NCBI RefSeq assembly: GCF_037969765.1
Contig: NZ_CP150207.1
Span: 3,961,001-4,025,000 of the forward strand
Length of the DNA: 64,000 nt
DNA from: Paenibacillus sp. FSL W8-0186
GTDB taxonomy: Bacteria; Bacillota; Bacilli; Paenibacillales; Paenibacillaceae
Direction: 5' to 3'
The position numbers and the translations under genes are program-made. The notes below the pieces were generated by a model, which was not told the DNA's origin, ran no database searches, and saw only the letters and a program-made list of their open reading frames with translations. Below are positions 1 to 8,205 of this stretch, in pieces. Positions within the stretch are counted from its first letter, which is position 1. Every line of letters starts with the position of its first letter.

Positions 1-1109
1 GCGGTTGTCCCGTTCACTCCGTAGCCAGAAACTGCGTTGCCGCTACTGTCATAGAATTGAATACTGACAGTAGCCTGTACGGATGAATCACTCTCCCAAT
101 ATAAAGAGTAATAATCTCCAGGAATAGCTGCTATGTCTTTGTAAATATTTTGCCCGGCGGCTGTCCTGATTAAAGTTGCAGCGTATGGCCCATCCACTGT
201 AACAGTGTAGGATGTTCCCCAAGTCCACTCATAAAACGGTGGCAGCAAATTACCAGACGTAGCAATCGCATAGGGATTTTCCACGCCTACAATACCGGAA
301 GAAACGAACGGGTATTTATCAGCAATTTCCTCACTGGTCATCCCATCTAGTGCCGCGTACTCGGCCTCCGAAAGCTTATAAATGCTCACCTCGTCGATGT
401 TACAACCTTCGGCTCCAGTTCCTGTAAAGTTTTCATTTCCATTTTGATCAACAAGAGCAATTCTCGGAACTACATAACGAGCGCCAGGAGGAACTTTTGC
501 CTTAACATACCCATATGTAAACTTCGAAGGGTTTCCATAAATAACGCTTCCTCCAATTAGTCCGCTTACATTATCGGTACCTGTCTCGTTCCAAAAAAAT
601 AAGGTCATGTGTGCACCAGCAGATTGTGGCTTTATCCATGCTCCAAAAAGGATATATTCTCCTTCTGAAACCCTGTAGCAGTCTTCTACTACACTTCCTG
701 CGAATCTATAATAATGAGTAGTATCAGTCGAAGTATCCGCCACAACCTTTAAAGAAGCACTCCCAGACTTTTTGACTGTTGTGTCTATACTCGCGGTTAC
801 TCTATTATAAAAATATCGAGGATTTAGACTTTCACATCCTCCCCAGCTACCGAGTATATTAATCAGCGTTCGTCCCCGTACTTCGCCAAGCTTAAAGCGT
901 GCGTCGCGCTTAGCGTTGATCGTTTGTAATCCTGGTTGCAGTGTAACAAACTCGGTGCTGGATCTATTTAGACGATTTTGGACATTACCAACGGCCTCGT
1001 CAATCTTATCCCAGTTCTCATTCAGCATCGTCTCAATATTAAAATACTCATTCCCATCGGCTACCGGATCCTTCTTCAACAAGTTCAAGTGTTCTGTGTT
1101 ACTTGCCAA
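1..1109 (-). CDS. Phage tail fibre / receptor-binding protein (partial, runs off the left edge)
   Basis: This minus-strand frame is open from a TTG start at 1109 to the window edge, so the C-terminus is missing. A GGAGG ribosome-binding site sits at 1117-1121, and the start overlaps the end of the preceding tail gene by 11 bases. The first 45 residues (LNLLKKDPVADGNEYFN, then MLNENWDKID) match the N-terminal attachment segment common in Bacillus and Clostridium tail fibres. Further on there are beta-rich, carbohydrate-binding-like segments rich in Gly, Ser and Tyr. The likely role is host recognition at the tip of a contractile tail. Its place after the XkdU-like gene agrees with PBSX order. 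The fold of the distal part is not identified. Confidence 0.75.
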   Translation of the reverse strand, partial: MASNTEHLNLLKKDPVADGNEYFNIETMLNENWDKIDEAVGNVQNRLNRSSTEFVTLQPGLQTINAKRDARFKLGEVRGRTLINILGSWGGCESLNPRYFYNRVTASIDTTVKKSGSASLKVVADTSTDTTHYYRFAGSVVEDCYRVSEGEYILFGAWIKPQSAGAHMTLFFWNETGTDNVSGLIGGSVIYGNPSKFTYGYVKAKVPPGARYVVPRIALVDQNGNENFTGTGAEGCNIDEVSIYKLSEAEYAALDGMTSEEIADKYPFVSSGIVGVENPYAIATSGNLLPPFYEWTWGTSYTVTVDGPYAATLIRTAAGQNIYKDIAAIPGDYYSLYWESDSSVQATVSIQFYDSSGNAVSGYGVNGTT

Positions 1110-1677
1110 CTGAACCACCTCCTGCAAATTTTGATAGCGGCACCTGCTCCAATTCGCCAAGCGTTATGACGGCATGGATGTCTTGAATCAGCAAATAGCT
1201 GAATTCGTACTCGACCGCCAGATGAGCCGGTTTAAGTTCTTCGATAACAGCTTTGAGATCATCCAGATTCGGTGGAACGCCGATTGTATCAATAAACTTC
1301 ACCGTGATGCTCCATTCATCCGGCTGAAAGGATACATCGACCGTACCGCCGTCGTATGCTTCGGCGACATTTTTGACCAGCCGTCCCGTAAATTGCCCAG
1401 CGCCTCGCAGCTTTGACTCCACGACGGCGCGCCGCTGTGCCAGTGGCTTGGCCAGGTCTGTTTCAATCCCCAGTTCCTGCTCCCAGCGGTTCAGCCCCCA
1501 GGTGGCCGTCTTGACGAAAAATTGCTCCAATGTCTCATCGAGCGCCTGGTACAGCAGATCCAATTCTGCACCTTTTGCATTCATATCCCCTCGTATGACG
1601 CGGGAGGTTTCATAATAACCCGGTAGGTACGAAAATAGCTCGCGCCCTCTCGGGCTTGTCATTATTTGAGCATTCAT
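1099..1677 (-). CDS. xkdU: Tail protein, XkdU/YmfQ-like (DUF2313)
   Basis: A 192-residue protein resembling the YmfQ/DUF2313 family, which sits at the baseplate-fibre junction in Mu-like and PBSX-like contractile tails. Typical features are an N-terminal segment with SYLPGYYETSRVI, the WGLNRWEQELG motif near residue 60, and a C-terminal part with the pattern PPNLDDLKAVIEELKPAHL. It lies between baseplate J and the fibre gene, as expected. The start at 1677 has a GGTGG element just upstream; a Met five codons later is an alternative. The 116 bases before it (1678-1793) hold only very short open frames that I do not call as genes. Confidence 0.85.
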   Translation of the reverse strand: MNAQIMTSPRGRELFSYLPGYYETSRVIRGDMNAKGAELDLLYQALDETLEQFFVKTATWGLNRWEQELGIETDLAKPLAQRRAVVESKLRGAGQFTGRLVKNVAEAYDGGTVDVSFQPDEWSITVKFIDTIGVPPNLDDLKAVIEELKPAHLAVEYEFSYLLIQDIHAVITLGELEQVPLSKFAGGGSVGK

Positions 1678-1793
1678 AGACGACCACCATTTCCAGTACT
1701 CATTATCGTTTTATAATTCATAATTTCAACACCATCCTCAGCAACATTCGCCGACTCGTGCTTGCATCAGCCCACGAACACTCCATCACCACA

Positions 1794-2912
1794 TTACGCA
1801 TTCACTACCACCGTCCCCAACACGGCGACCTGACCGGGCTGAATCTGAATGTTCGTATCCGCGTTACCATTCACCGTTAGATCGGAGTAATCAATAATCG
1901 GTGGAATATCCAGCAGAACTGAGGCAATACGCGTTACCCGCACGAGCGGATCGGCAAAAGCCAGCTGCTTCAAATATGCCTGCACTCCCTTTTCGATCAG
2001 TGCCTTTACTTCGGCCAAGGTAGCGCCATCCGCCAAGGTCAGCTTAACGCTGATATGAATCGGCACTTCCTCAGCCGCCATCACGGTCACAACCGGTCCG
2101 GCCGGGGCCATGCCTTCCCCTTGCCCGTCCTGTGTCGGGTCGATATACTGCTGGGCAGCCGCAACGATATCCTCGTTGGCCGCGCGTTTGTCCGCATCAA
2201 GCAAATAAATGCCGACCGTTCCCGCTCCGTTCCATAACGGATGAACCTGTACGCCGCCAACGCCCGGCACCTCTCCGGCCCATTTCATATATTGGGCTTT
2301 GTTCCCGCTTGTCCCCTGGCTTCGCACCTGATTCAAAAAACGCTCCAGCAGCGACTCATCCGATTCTACATCCGTGCCGCCCCGCGTCTCCTCAGGGTTC
2401 GTCACGGCCACAATCCCGTTCACCGAGGCAGACATTACGCTAATCACACCCGCAGGAACCGTGCCATTGCGGCCTGGTTCTACGGCACGAACGCCTACTA
2501 ATGCCACACCTGTGTCATCCAGCGTCACGGCTGCCGTCGTCGCGTATTCAATAGAAGCTTCCCCCGTAATTTCGTCGGCCGGAGTAGCTACCAGCGTGCC
2601 CGCAGGCACCGTTATGCCTGGCGTTCCGGTAAACCGAACCTGTCCGGTAGCCGCCGTCGCTGCACGCCGCGCAACGCCATGCTCTGCCGCTCGCATATCC
2701 AGGTATGGCCCATAGGACGAGCTGGCAAAGCCCCATTCCAGCACCTGCCTGGCCCAAAGCGCGGCCTCCGACAGCATAAAAGCCACAGGAGCCTGCGCAT
2801 CCCAAATAAACGAGCCCTCTGATTTGTCGATATCATCAGGCACCCGGCTTAGCATTCGCTGCATAATCTGTTCTTCCGTCTGTTCTTGCAAATATACTGG
2901 CAATCCTGCCAT
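1794..2912 (-). CDS. xkdT: Baseplate J-like protein (XkdT)
   Basis: A 372-residue baseplate wedge protein of the gpJ/XkdT family. The N-terminus reads as the family does (PVYLQEQTEEQIMQRMLSRV followed by DKSEGSFIWD). The central region has the conserved GRNGTVPAG and GGTDVESDESLLERFL patterns, and the C-terminal part is a beta-rich wedge domain. Its length is usual for the family. It overlaps the upstream XkdS-like gene by one base, so the two are translationally coupled within a single tail operon. In contractile tails this protein helps form the hexagonal baseplate around the hub. Confidence 0.92.
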   Translation of the reverse strand: MAGLPVYLQEQTEEQIMQRMLSRVPDDIDKSEGSFIWDAQAPVAFMLSEAALWARQVLEWGFASSSYGPYLDMRAAEHGVARRAATAATGQVRFTGTPGITVPAGTLVATPADEITGEASIEYATTAAVTLDDTGVALVGVRAVEPGRNGTVPAGVISVMSASVNGIVAVTNPEETRGGTDVESDESLLERFLNQVRSQGTSGNKAQYMKWAGEVPGVGGVQVHPLWNGAGTVGIYLLDADKRAANEDIVAAAQQYIDPTQDGQGEGMAPAGPVVTVMAAEEVPIHISVKLTLADGATLAEVKALIEKGVQAYLKQLAFADPLVRVTRIASVLLDIPPIIDYSDLTVNGNADTNIQIQPGQVAVLGTVVVNA

Positions 2913-3397
2913 TACACGGTCACACTCCCTTCCAAGACCGCAGTCTCATCTCTTACATTCATCACGCGGCAGGAGAACGAGCAGGCATCCCCAGACCAGC
3001 GAAAAGAAAACTGATCCACCCGCGCCGTACGCGGATCTATCATCAATGCCTCCGTTGTCATGCGCTGAATTTCCGATTCCAGCGCCCCGCGGCTCATCCC
3101 CCGGCCGATCAGGCCTTCGTATTCCTGCCCGTAATCGCGGGAATAAATCAAGTGATGATACCTTGCCGTTCGCACGGCTTTTTCACACCACATCATCCAG
3201 GCTGCGGTCTCGTTGGCGGACACTATTTTTCGCGTAGGGGTCATCCGGAACTCGCCTGCCTCAAAATCAAACAGCCAGCTCCGCCCAAACATTCCCCCAG
3301 TTCCCGCACTCTGCTCCTCCAGTACGTTCAGTTCATCTGACCCAGCCGCGCCCGAGCCAGCGTCCCATTCCTGCTCCGCTGGAAATAAATTAGCCAT
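2912..3397 (-). CDS. xkdS: XkdS-like baseplate protein (DUF2634)
   Basis: A 161-residue protein of the DUF2634/XkdS family, related to the gp25/gpW baseplate component. The conserved stretch WLFDFEAGEF..TPTRKI and the following Trp-rich helix (AAWMMWCEKAVRT) with LIYSRDYGQEYE are visible. The first 30 residues are acidic and Gly-rich and probably disordered. It overlaps its neighbours by 1 and 8 bases. The predicted role is the initiator ring between hub and wedge. Confidence 0.85.
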   Translation of the reverse strand: MANLFPAEQEWDAGSGAAGSDELNVLEEQSAGTGGMFGRSWLFDFEAGEFRMTPTRKIVSANETAAWMMWCEKAVRTARYHHLIYSRDYGQEYEGLIGRGMSRGALESEIQRMTTEALMIDPRTARVDQFSFRWSGDACSFSCRVMNVRDETAVLEGSVTV

Positions 3398-3803
3398 CTT
3401 GGCTCACCACCCTGCATAGGACGACCACCTCATGGCCGCCATTCAAATTAACGGCAACGACGCGATCCCCCGGCTGAAGACCGTCGGCCAGATTAACGCG
3501 AACGTCCTTGATCTCGGCCGCCTCAAATTCAAAACGCGTTCGCGGACCCGGTACTCCAAGCGGGTATCCCTCCTGATCGACGGGCGACATCATCGTTCCT
3601 ACCATATGAAAAGCCGGAATTTCCAAAGTGACCGGAAAATCCGCAACCCAATAATTTTTAATTTCGTGTTTGAAATGATCCAGCTTCAGCCCCGATGCCG
3701 TTATCGTTCCGAGCTCCGAGGACATGCCGGACAGCATATCTTTGGCATACCCCGCCATCTGCTCCCGGAAAACGGCTGCCAATGATTTATAAGGATCAGC
3801 CAT
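3390..3803 (-). CDS. xkdR: XkdR-like protein (DUF2577)
   Basis: A 137-residue protein of the DUF2577/XkdR family. It has an N-terminal helix (ADPYKSLAAVFREQM), a middle strand region, and a C-terminal OB-like half that includes LQPGDRVVAVNLNGGHEVVVLCRV, typical of a small spike-associated domain. It lies between XkdQ- and XkdS-like genes with short overlaps on both sides, as in PBSX. The exact structural role is not known from sequence; a position near the central spike is an inference from gene order. Confidence 0.8.
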   Translation of the reverse strand: MADPYKSLAAVFREQMAGYAKDMLSGMSSELGTITASGLKLDHFKHEIKNYWVADFPVTLEIPAFHMVGTMMSPVDQEGYPLGVPGPRTRFEFEAAEIKDVRVNLADGLQPGDRVVAVNLNGGHEVVVLCRVVSQDG

Positions 3804-4815
3804 GGTTGAGATAATACCTCCTTTTCACGTAGTCGTAGGACCCCAGCTCCAGCGACATCCGTCCCGGATCGCCCAGCTCATGCGATATGGACATGACGAT
3901 CAGCTCCAGGCCGTTTAGCTCCACCTTATCACCAGCCCGCAGCGTGTTAATGTCGAGCCCGTTTACGGTGAAGGTCTCCTGAAGGCCGGTCAGCATGCTT
4001 TTGGCCAATTTTTTGGCCTCCGCCGGCGTCTTTACATCCTCGTCCTGAACAATCCGCTGCAAAGTCCCGAATTTACTGACTTCTCCCGTCTCTACCGCCA
4101 AAAATTGCGATGGGGGATCGGCTTTGTTCATATCGCTGCCGGTTCTCGGACTCGCTGGTTTGCTGCTATCGGTGCTGCCAATCACTTTGACCTTAGTAAC
4201 CGTTCCCTCCAAGGTCCGATGCTGGTCGATGCCCTCCAGAGCTTCAAGCTTCCATACGGTTTTGTTGCTGCCGATTTTGAACAGTTCGAGACCCGCAGGC
4301 GTCATCCGCGGCATGTAAGCATCCCCGCCAAGCTTTACGGTCTCCCTTAAGTCCGTTACGATCATGTTATAGATCGGTTGGGAGCGGTATGTCGCCTTGC
4401 TTAACGCCTTCCCTGTATCCGGAATGGATGCAAGCTTGATTTGCCAATCCTGTGCGTATTTCTTGAGCCTCTGGCTTGCTGTTCCTCCCGAAGAGAACAA
4501 GTACTCATCCTCCGATTTCGCGAGGTAAATGGTCCGGTCATACACCACAAGGCTGAGGCTTTTGCTGCCGCGATTGCTGCTGATGCATTCCCACACCACG
4601 CCGGGATTCAGCAGATAGACCATTTCCTTGCCTCCAAAGGGCACGCCGCTTACGCGAATCGTCTGCCCCGGAGCAATGGCCAGTCCAGATTCAGGCAACC
4701 GCAGATTGATGCGTGCCTCATACGAAATTTGATCCAGCGAATCGGTTAAGGAGACACTCTCGATCAACTCCCGCAAATAATGCTTATCCTCCAGAACCAC
4801 CTCATAACTCATCAC
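3796..4815 (-). CDS. xkdQ: Baseplate hub protein, XkdQ-like (gpD/gp27 type)
   Basis: A 339-residue protein with the layout of XkdQ/late-control-D hub proteins. An N-terminal beta domain (EARINLRLPESGLAIAPG) is followed by a middle section with YKVxxSDxSKPASPRT-type linkers, and the C-terminal half carries LNGLELIVMSISHELGDPG and an ELGSYDYVKRRYY end. The hub forms the trimeric platform under the tail tube. It overlaps the LysM gene upstream by 4 bases and the DUF2577 gene downstream by 8 bases. Length is normal. Confidence 0.85.
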   Translation of the reverse strand: MMSYEVVLEDKHYLRELIESVSLTDSLDQISYEARINLRLPESGLAIAPGQTIRVSGVPFGGKEMVYLLNPGVVWECISSNRGSKSLSLVVYDRTIYLAKSEDEYLFSSGGTASQRLKKYAQDWQIKLASIPDTGKALSKATYRSQPIYNMIVTDLRETVKLGGDAYMPRMTPAGLELFKIGSNKTVWKLEALEGIDQHRTLEGTVTKVKVIGSTDSSKPASPRTGSDMNKADPPSQFLAVETGEVSKFGTLQRIVQDEDVKTPAEAKKLAKSMLTGLQETFTVNGLDINTLRAGDKVELNGLELIVMSISHELGDPGRMSLELGSYDYVKRRYYLNHG

Positions 4816-5444
4816 GGCATCACCAGCTTCTGCCCTGGTTTGATCAAATTGGGATTAGGGCCGATCACTTTTTTGTTCAAATTGTAAATGGCCGACCATT
4901 TTGAGCTGTCACCGAGCTCCAGCTTGGCAATTTTGGAGAGGCTGTCGCCGGACTTGACGGTGTAGGCTTTTGGTGTTTTTTTCAAATCAGGACGATTCGA
5001 TCCACCACCGCTATCCCCACTGCTTGCAGCACTCCCTGCCTTCGAATGAACCTTTGGCTGCCTCCACATCCGGGCCGTCAGGTCGAAGTAAATGTCGTCG
5101 GGCTCCCCGCCCTTAAACGTAGTGTCATGTACCGTGATAAAGACGAGCAAGTTCACCAAATTCTCAATGATCAGTCGAACGGGGCGCTTGCTGTTCATCA
5201 TCTCCGTCAGCAGGTGCATGGCTTCCTTTGGCGCAGGCTGCATCTCGTGATCTCCCCACCGTGCGGGAAAAAAAGAAGAGAAGGTGATTTCCCTCACCCT
5301 CTCTGCCGTTGCCATATCAAATTCCCCGTAAGATAGCATATTCAAGGTCTCGTAGCCTTTGCCCCGAGTGATCCTCACCTCTTCCGGGTTGACGGGGAAC
5401 ACGAAATCTGTGCCTGCGGCTTCATCTATTAACCTAATTTCCAC
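4812..5444 (-). CDS. xkdP: LysM-domain tail protein (XkdP-like)
   Basis: A 210-residue protein with an N-terminal XkdP/gp53-like domain (about residues 1-140) and a single C-terminal LysM domain that starts at YTVKSGDSLSKIAK and ends with NLIKPGQKLVMP. A Gly/Ser-rich linker separates them. LysM binds peptidoglycan GlcNAc, so it may hold the baseplate on the wall or mount the hub. The gene lies directly after the tape measure gene, as xkdP follows xkdO in PBSX. Confidence 0.88.
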   Translation of the reverse strand: MEIRLIDEAAGTDFVFPVNPEEVRITRGKGYETLNMLSYGEFDMATAERVREITFSSFFPARWGDHEMQPAPKEAMHLLTEMMNSKRPVRLIIENLVNLLVFITVHDTTFKGGEPDDIYFDLTARMWRQPKVHSKAGSAASSGDSGGGSNRPDLKKTPKAYTVKSGDSLSKIAKLELGDSSKWSAIYNLNKKVIGPNPNLIKPGQKLVMP

Positions 5445-5458
5445 TCTTTGCTCCCCCC

Positions 5459-7051
5459 TTATTTGGTCATATTTATAAGTACTCTGCTTATATTATGAGT
5501 CACATGCCAGCCAACCTGCTTGGAAATACTATCAATATCGATTTCCTGTTGCTGCTGATGAATTTGAACCATCCCTGGAGGCATATTTACTATAATCTCA
5601 GGGGCTGACTGAGGTGCAGCCGCCTGGGGAACAGGGGCAATTGGAGCAGGGAGCGGTCCATTTAATGATTTGAAATACTCAGCTGCACTCAAAATCTCTT
5701 CATCCGTTAACGGGGTCCCAGAAGGCTTATTGCCATTACCGAAAATAATCTCGTGCTTGAGTTGTTCTACATCGGTAGTTGAGTGCGATTTCCTTCCGCC
5801 ACCACTTAAGTAGGCATCAGCTATAGTCGTTCCCGGAGGGTAAGGTGGGTCATGGAATGTACGTTTTCCTTTTTCACTAAATAAGTCATATATACCTACC
5901 CCGATTTTTTCACCAATCATATCACTTACTGTATTTCCAACTACTGTTGCTATATAATTTTTAGTAAAGAATCCAGTTACTGCCGTTCCAATCAAGCCGC
6001 CCACAAAACCCCCTATTTTCCCTGCTCTCTCCCTATCAGTCTTGGCAGTAAATATCTCATAGACTGATTGGATTTGTGAAATACCCGGTATTTTTATTAT
6101 CTTTTTACCCTTGCCTATAAACTCCGTTACCTTCTTCACCCATGGTTTATCCATAAAGCCCTTTACTTTACTGTTATTCCATAAGTCTTTGGCCTTGGGA
6201 ATCCACTCGTTCTTTACCTTGCTATTGTCCCACGCTTGTTTTACTTTGCTATTCTGCCAGGAATCCTTGATCTTCGGAAGCCATTTATTACTCCACTGAT
6301 CTTTAAGCTCCTTTTGCACTCCGTCAGCTATATCAGATTTTATTGACTCTATTAATTTGTTTCCGAATTCCTTCAAAGCATTCCCGGCAGCGGAAATCAT
6401 CGTATCCCACGGAATATTCGAGAACTTTTCAACAATACGTTGAGGATCAATGAGCTCCAGGAATGCCTCAAAAAATACCTGACCGAGCGTCTTGCCCGCT
6501 CCTTCGCATAGCGGCTCGCTCTCTTGCGGGCTGCGTCCCGAGGATTCTTCGCATTTGCACTCTCCTGCCGCCTCAGCCGGACATTCAACAACTTCCAGCG
6601 CGTCAAAAATACACTCTAAAGCTTCCTGGAAGGTCACCGAAATCCGCTGCAATAAACTTTCTCCTTCAGCACAGATCTGTTCAGCTATAGAGCCGCCAAT
6701 CGCAGCTCCAAAGCCTCCTGCATCCACCTCGACCCGCAACCGTGTACGGCTCAGTTCCTCCAGCGCGCCCCTGATCTCGGCGATCTTCGGCGTCGCCAGG
6801 TCGATCAGTTCGGCCACCGGACGGGCCGCGGCCTGATTGAGCCGCTTCATCGTTGCGCTCAGCCGGATGGCCGTTTCCGTGAAACGGTCCTCCAACGTAA
6901 TGCTTGGCCGCATTCTCGTGTTACCAAGTGCGAGGGCGCGCCGCCGGGTTTGCAGCAGCATGCGATCCAGGCTTCGCAGCTTCCTCTCCGCAATATCGAT
7001 ATCCCGTGAATCGATAATGATGTCCATTGAACGCAGTTCATGATTCGCCAC
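5459..7051 (-). CDS. xkdO: Tail tape measure protein (short, XkdO-like)
   Basis: A 530-residue protein placed where xkdO lies. The start is GTG at 7051 with AAAGGAGG six bases upstream. The N-terminal half is helical and Arg-rich and contains a Cys-rich stretch near residues 150-180. A central set of near-repeats (WQNSKVK, WDNSKVK, WNNSKVK, about residues 255-300) looks like an alpha-helical rod. After that come Gly-rich hydrophobic segments (GKIGGFVGGLIGTAVTG) and a Pro/Ala-rich C-terminal part. Tape measure length sets tail length; at about 1.5 angstrom per residue this size suggests a tail near 80 nm. It is much shorter than PBSX XkdO (inference from memory of the family). Confidence 0.75.
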   Translation of the reverse strand: MANHELRSMDIIIDSRDIDIAERKLRSLDRMLLQTRRRALALGNTRMRPSITLEDRFTETAIRLSATMKRLNQAAARPVAELIDLATPKIAEIRGALEELSRTRLRVEVDAGGFGAAIGGSIAEQICAEGESLLQRISVTFQEALECIFDALEVVECPAEAAGECKCEESSGRSPQESEPLCEGAGKTLGQVFFEAFLELIDPQRIVEKFSNIPWDTMISAAGNALKEFGNKLIESIKSDIADGVQKELKDQWSNKWLPKIKDSWQNSKVKQAWDNSKVKNEWIPKAKDLWNNSKVKGFMDKPWVKKVTEFIGKGKKIIKIPGISQIQSVYEIFTAKTDRERAGKIGGFVGGLIGTAVTGFFTKNYIATVVGNTVSDMIGEKIGVGIYDLFSEKGKRTFHDPPYPPGTTIADAYLSGGGRKSHSTTDVEQLKHEIIFGNGNKPSGTPLTDEEILSAAEYFKSLNGPLPAPIAPVPQAAAPQSAPEIIVNMPPGMVQIHQQQQEIDIDSISKQVGWHVTHNISRVLINMTK

Positions 7052-7089
7052 GTTTTACCTCCTTTCGGCCGTAATTCAGCCATACAGGC

Positions 7090-7260
7090 TCATCCGGGCT
7101 GCTTCCGCCCGGAGCCGGACGGCGAGGCTGAAGATGACATCATCTCCAGCTCCATCTCCGTAAAAGCCCGCAGCAGCATGCGCTCTCCCTTCGGGAGAGA
7201 CCAGAACTCTCCGGGGCGCAGACTATGCCTGCTCCACATATGGAACAAGAGCGTCGTCAT
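7090..7260 (-). CDS. C-terminal extension of the tail assembly chaperone (frameshift partner, 56 aa)
   Basis: A short frame of 56 codons plus stop between the chaperone and the tape measure genes. It begins MTTLLFHMWSRHSLRPGEFW and continues with LPKGERMLLRAFTEMELE, the pattern seen in the second reading frame of tail chaperone pairs (gpG/gpGT type), which is always found just before the tape measure. It has no clear ribosome-binding site, but its frame is the -1 frame relative to the upstream chaperone gene. It is open all the way from the slippery heptamer at 7278-7284, so it is most likely expressed as an extension by ribosomal frameshifting. Confidence 0.7.
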   Translation of the reverse strand: MTTLLFHMWSRHSLRPGEFWSLPKGERMLLRAFTEMELEMMSSSASPSGSGRKQPG

Positions 7261-7274
7261 GCCGCCGGAGTTCG

Positions 7275-7736
7275 CTAGTTTTTTAGGTCGGCAATGTCCA
7301 CCCCGAAGCCGGACAGCTCCAGCACCTTATCGCCTACAGCATCAAGCTCCCCGGCGAGAAGCATGCGGCGCACTGCTTCATCTCCGCCCGACAGCCGGAG
7401 CCGGCTCGTAATGCGCTCGTCGCCCCAGCCGCTCAGCTTCACGCTTTGCTCCTGGCCGTCGGCCAGCTTGCGCACGACTTCCAGAGCAGAGGTCGCCTCC
7501 TTAATCAGCGTCGCATTAAACAGCTCGCTGTCGATCTTTTCCGAGACGTGGCCTTTCGTCGTTTTGCGGACCGTGCAGCGCTCGCGGATTGAATCGACCT
7601 TGCTGGAGGTCAGTCCGCGCAGCGTTACGCGCAGGCTTAGCCGGGAAATAAAAACGGTCTCTTCCGGCAGATTCGCTGCCGTCTCGAAGAGACCGTCGAG
7701 AATATCCTGTTCGTTCCACTCTTTTCCATCGCTCAT
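7275..7736 (-). CDS. xkdN: Tail assembly chaperone, XkdN-like
   Basis: A 153-residue protein with the XkdN layout: an acidic N-terminus (EWNEQDILDGLF), a strand-rich middle with VTLRGLTSSKVDSIRERC, then a helical C-terminus ending SGFGVDIADLKN. Such proteins guide tube and sheath polymerisation on the tape measure. The gene sits between the tail tube and tape measure genes. The last codons form a slippery site, so a longer product with a 60-residue or so extension is expected. It is preceded by a ribosome-binding site and a 31-base gap after the tube gene. Confidence 0.85.
   Translation of the reverse strand: MSDGKEWNEQDILDGLFETAANLPEETVFISRLSLRVTLRGLTSSKVDSIRERCTVRKTTKGHVSEKIDSELFNATLIKEATSALEVVRKLADGQEQSVKLSGWGDERITSRLRLSGGDEAVRRMLLAGELDAVGDKVLELSGFGVDIADLKN
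7278..7284 (-). other. Slippery heptamer A AAA AAC for -1 frameshifting
   Basis: Read on the minus strand, the chaperone gene ends CTA AAA AAC TAG, giving a canonical A AAA AAC heptamer in the right phase and touching the stop codon. After a -1 slip the ribosome reads CTA GCG AAC and enters the 7090-7260 frame. A possible stimulatory stem pairs GAACTCCGG (7265-7273) with CCGGAGAGTTC (7204-7214), with a two-base bulge. Confidence 0.72.
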
Positions 7737-7767
7737 GTTCGTTTTCTCCTTTCAATTTCGGGAAAGA

Positions 7768-8184
7768 TTAAGGTCCTGTGATCGGATCAAGCAGATCATA
7801 GCCTTCGAAGGTGAACGGCGTTTCTTCTACAACCTCTTCCCCCGCCGTCCAATTAGCCAGCTGGATTCTATCGACCATGCAGTTCTTCAGCTCAATGCGT
7901 TCAAAGCCGTACGCCTCTGGGTCATCCAGCTTCTGAATAATATTGAACTTCTGAAATCCCCTCTGGATCATGTCGGAGGTCACTTTGTAGCCGCTCATCG
8001 TACCGGTGCCTTTTTTGCGACCCAGCTTGAAAACGGTATATTCCGTACCCACCAGATTGAGTTCTCTTTTATCCGCCTCTACGTTGGCCTCCAAGTGATT
8101 CAGGTTCGACTGCCATACGCCATCGATAAAAATCTGCCCGAACGTCCCCATAATGACGCGGCTTGGATCGAGATATTGTGCCAT
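7768..8184 (-). CDS. xkdM: Tail tube protein (XkdM-like)
   Basis: A 138-residue core tail protein matching the XkdM/DUF2001 family. The protein begins AQYLDPSRVIMGTFGQIFID, and the conserved VTSDMIQRGFQKFNIIQKL segment is in the middle. The C-terminus is beta-rich (EETPFTFEGYDLLDPITGP). It forms the hexameric rings of the inner tube. The gene follows the sheath gene by 21 bases, the usual order in contractile tails. Confidence 0.92.
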   Translation of the reverse strand: MAQYLDPSRVIMGTFGQIFIDGVWQSNLNHLEANVEADKRELNLVGTEYTVFKLGRKKGTGTMSGYKVTSDMIQRGFQKFNIIQKLDDPEAYGFERIELKNCMVDRIQLANWTAGEEVVEETPFTFEGYDLLDPITGP

Positions 8185-8205
8185 CTTATGAATTCCCCCT
8201 CAAAA

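Noticed and set aside
1678..1793. Short frames of 15-22 codons between baseplate J and XkdU genes
   Set aside because: They have poor sites and no likeness to known tail proteins; translational coupling is a sufficient reason for the spacing.
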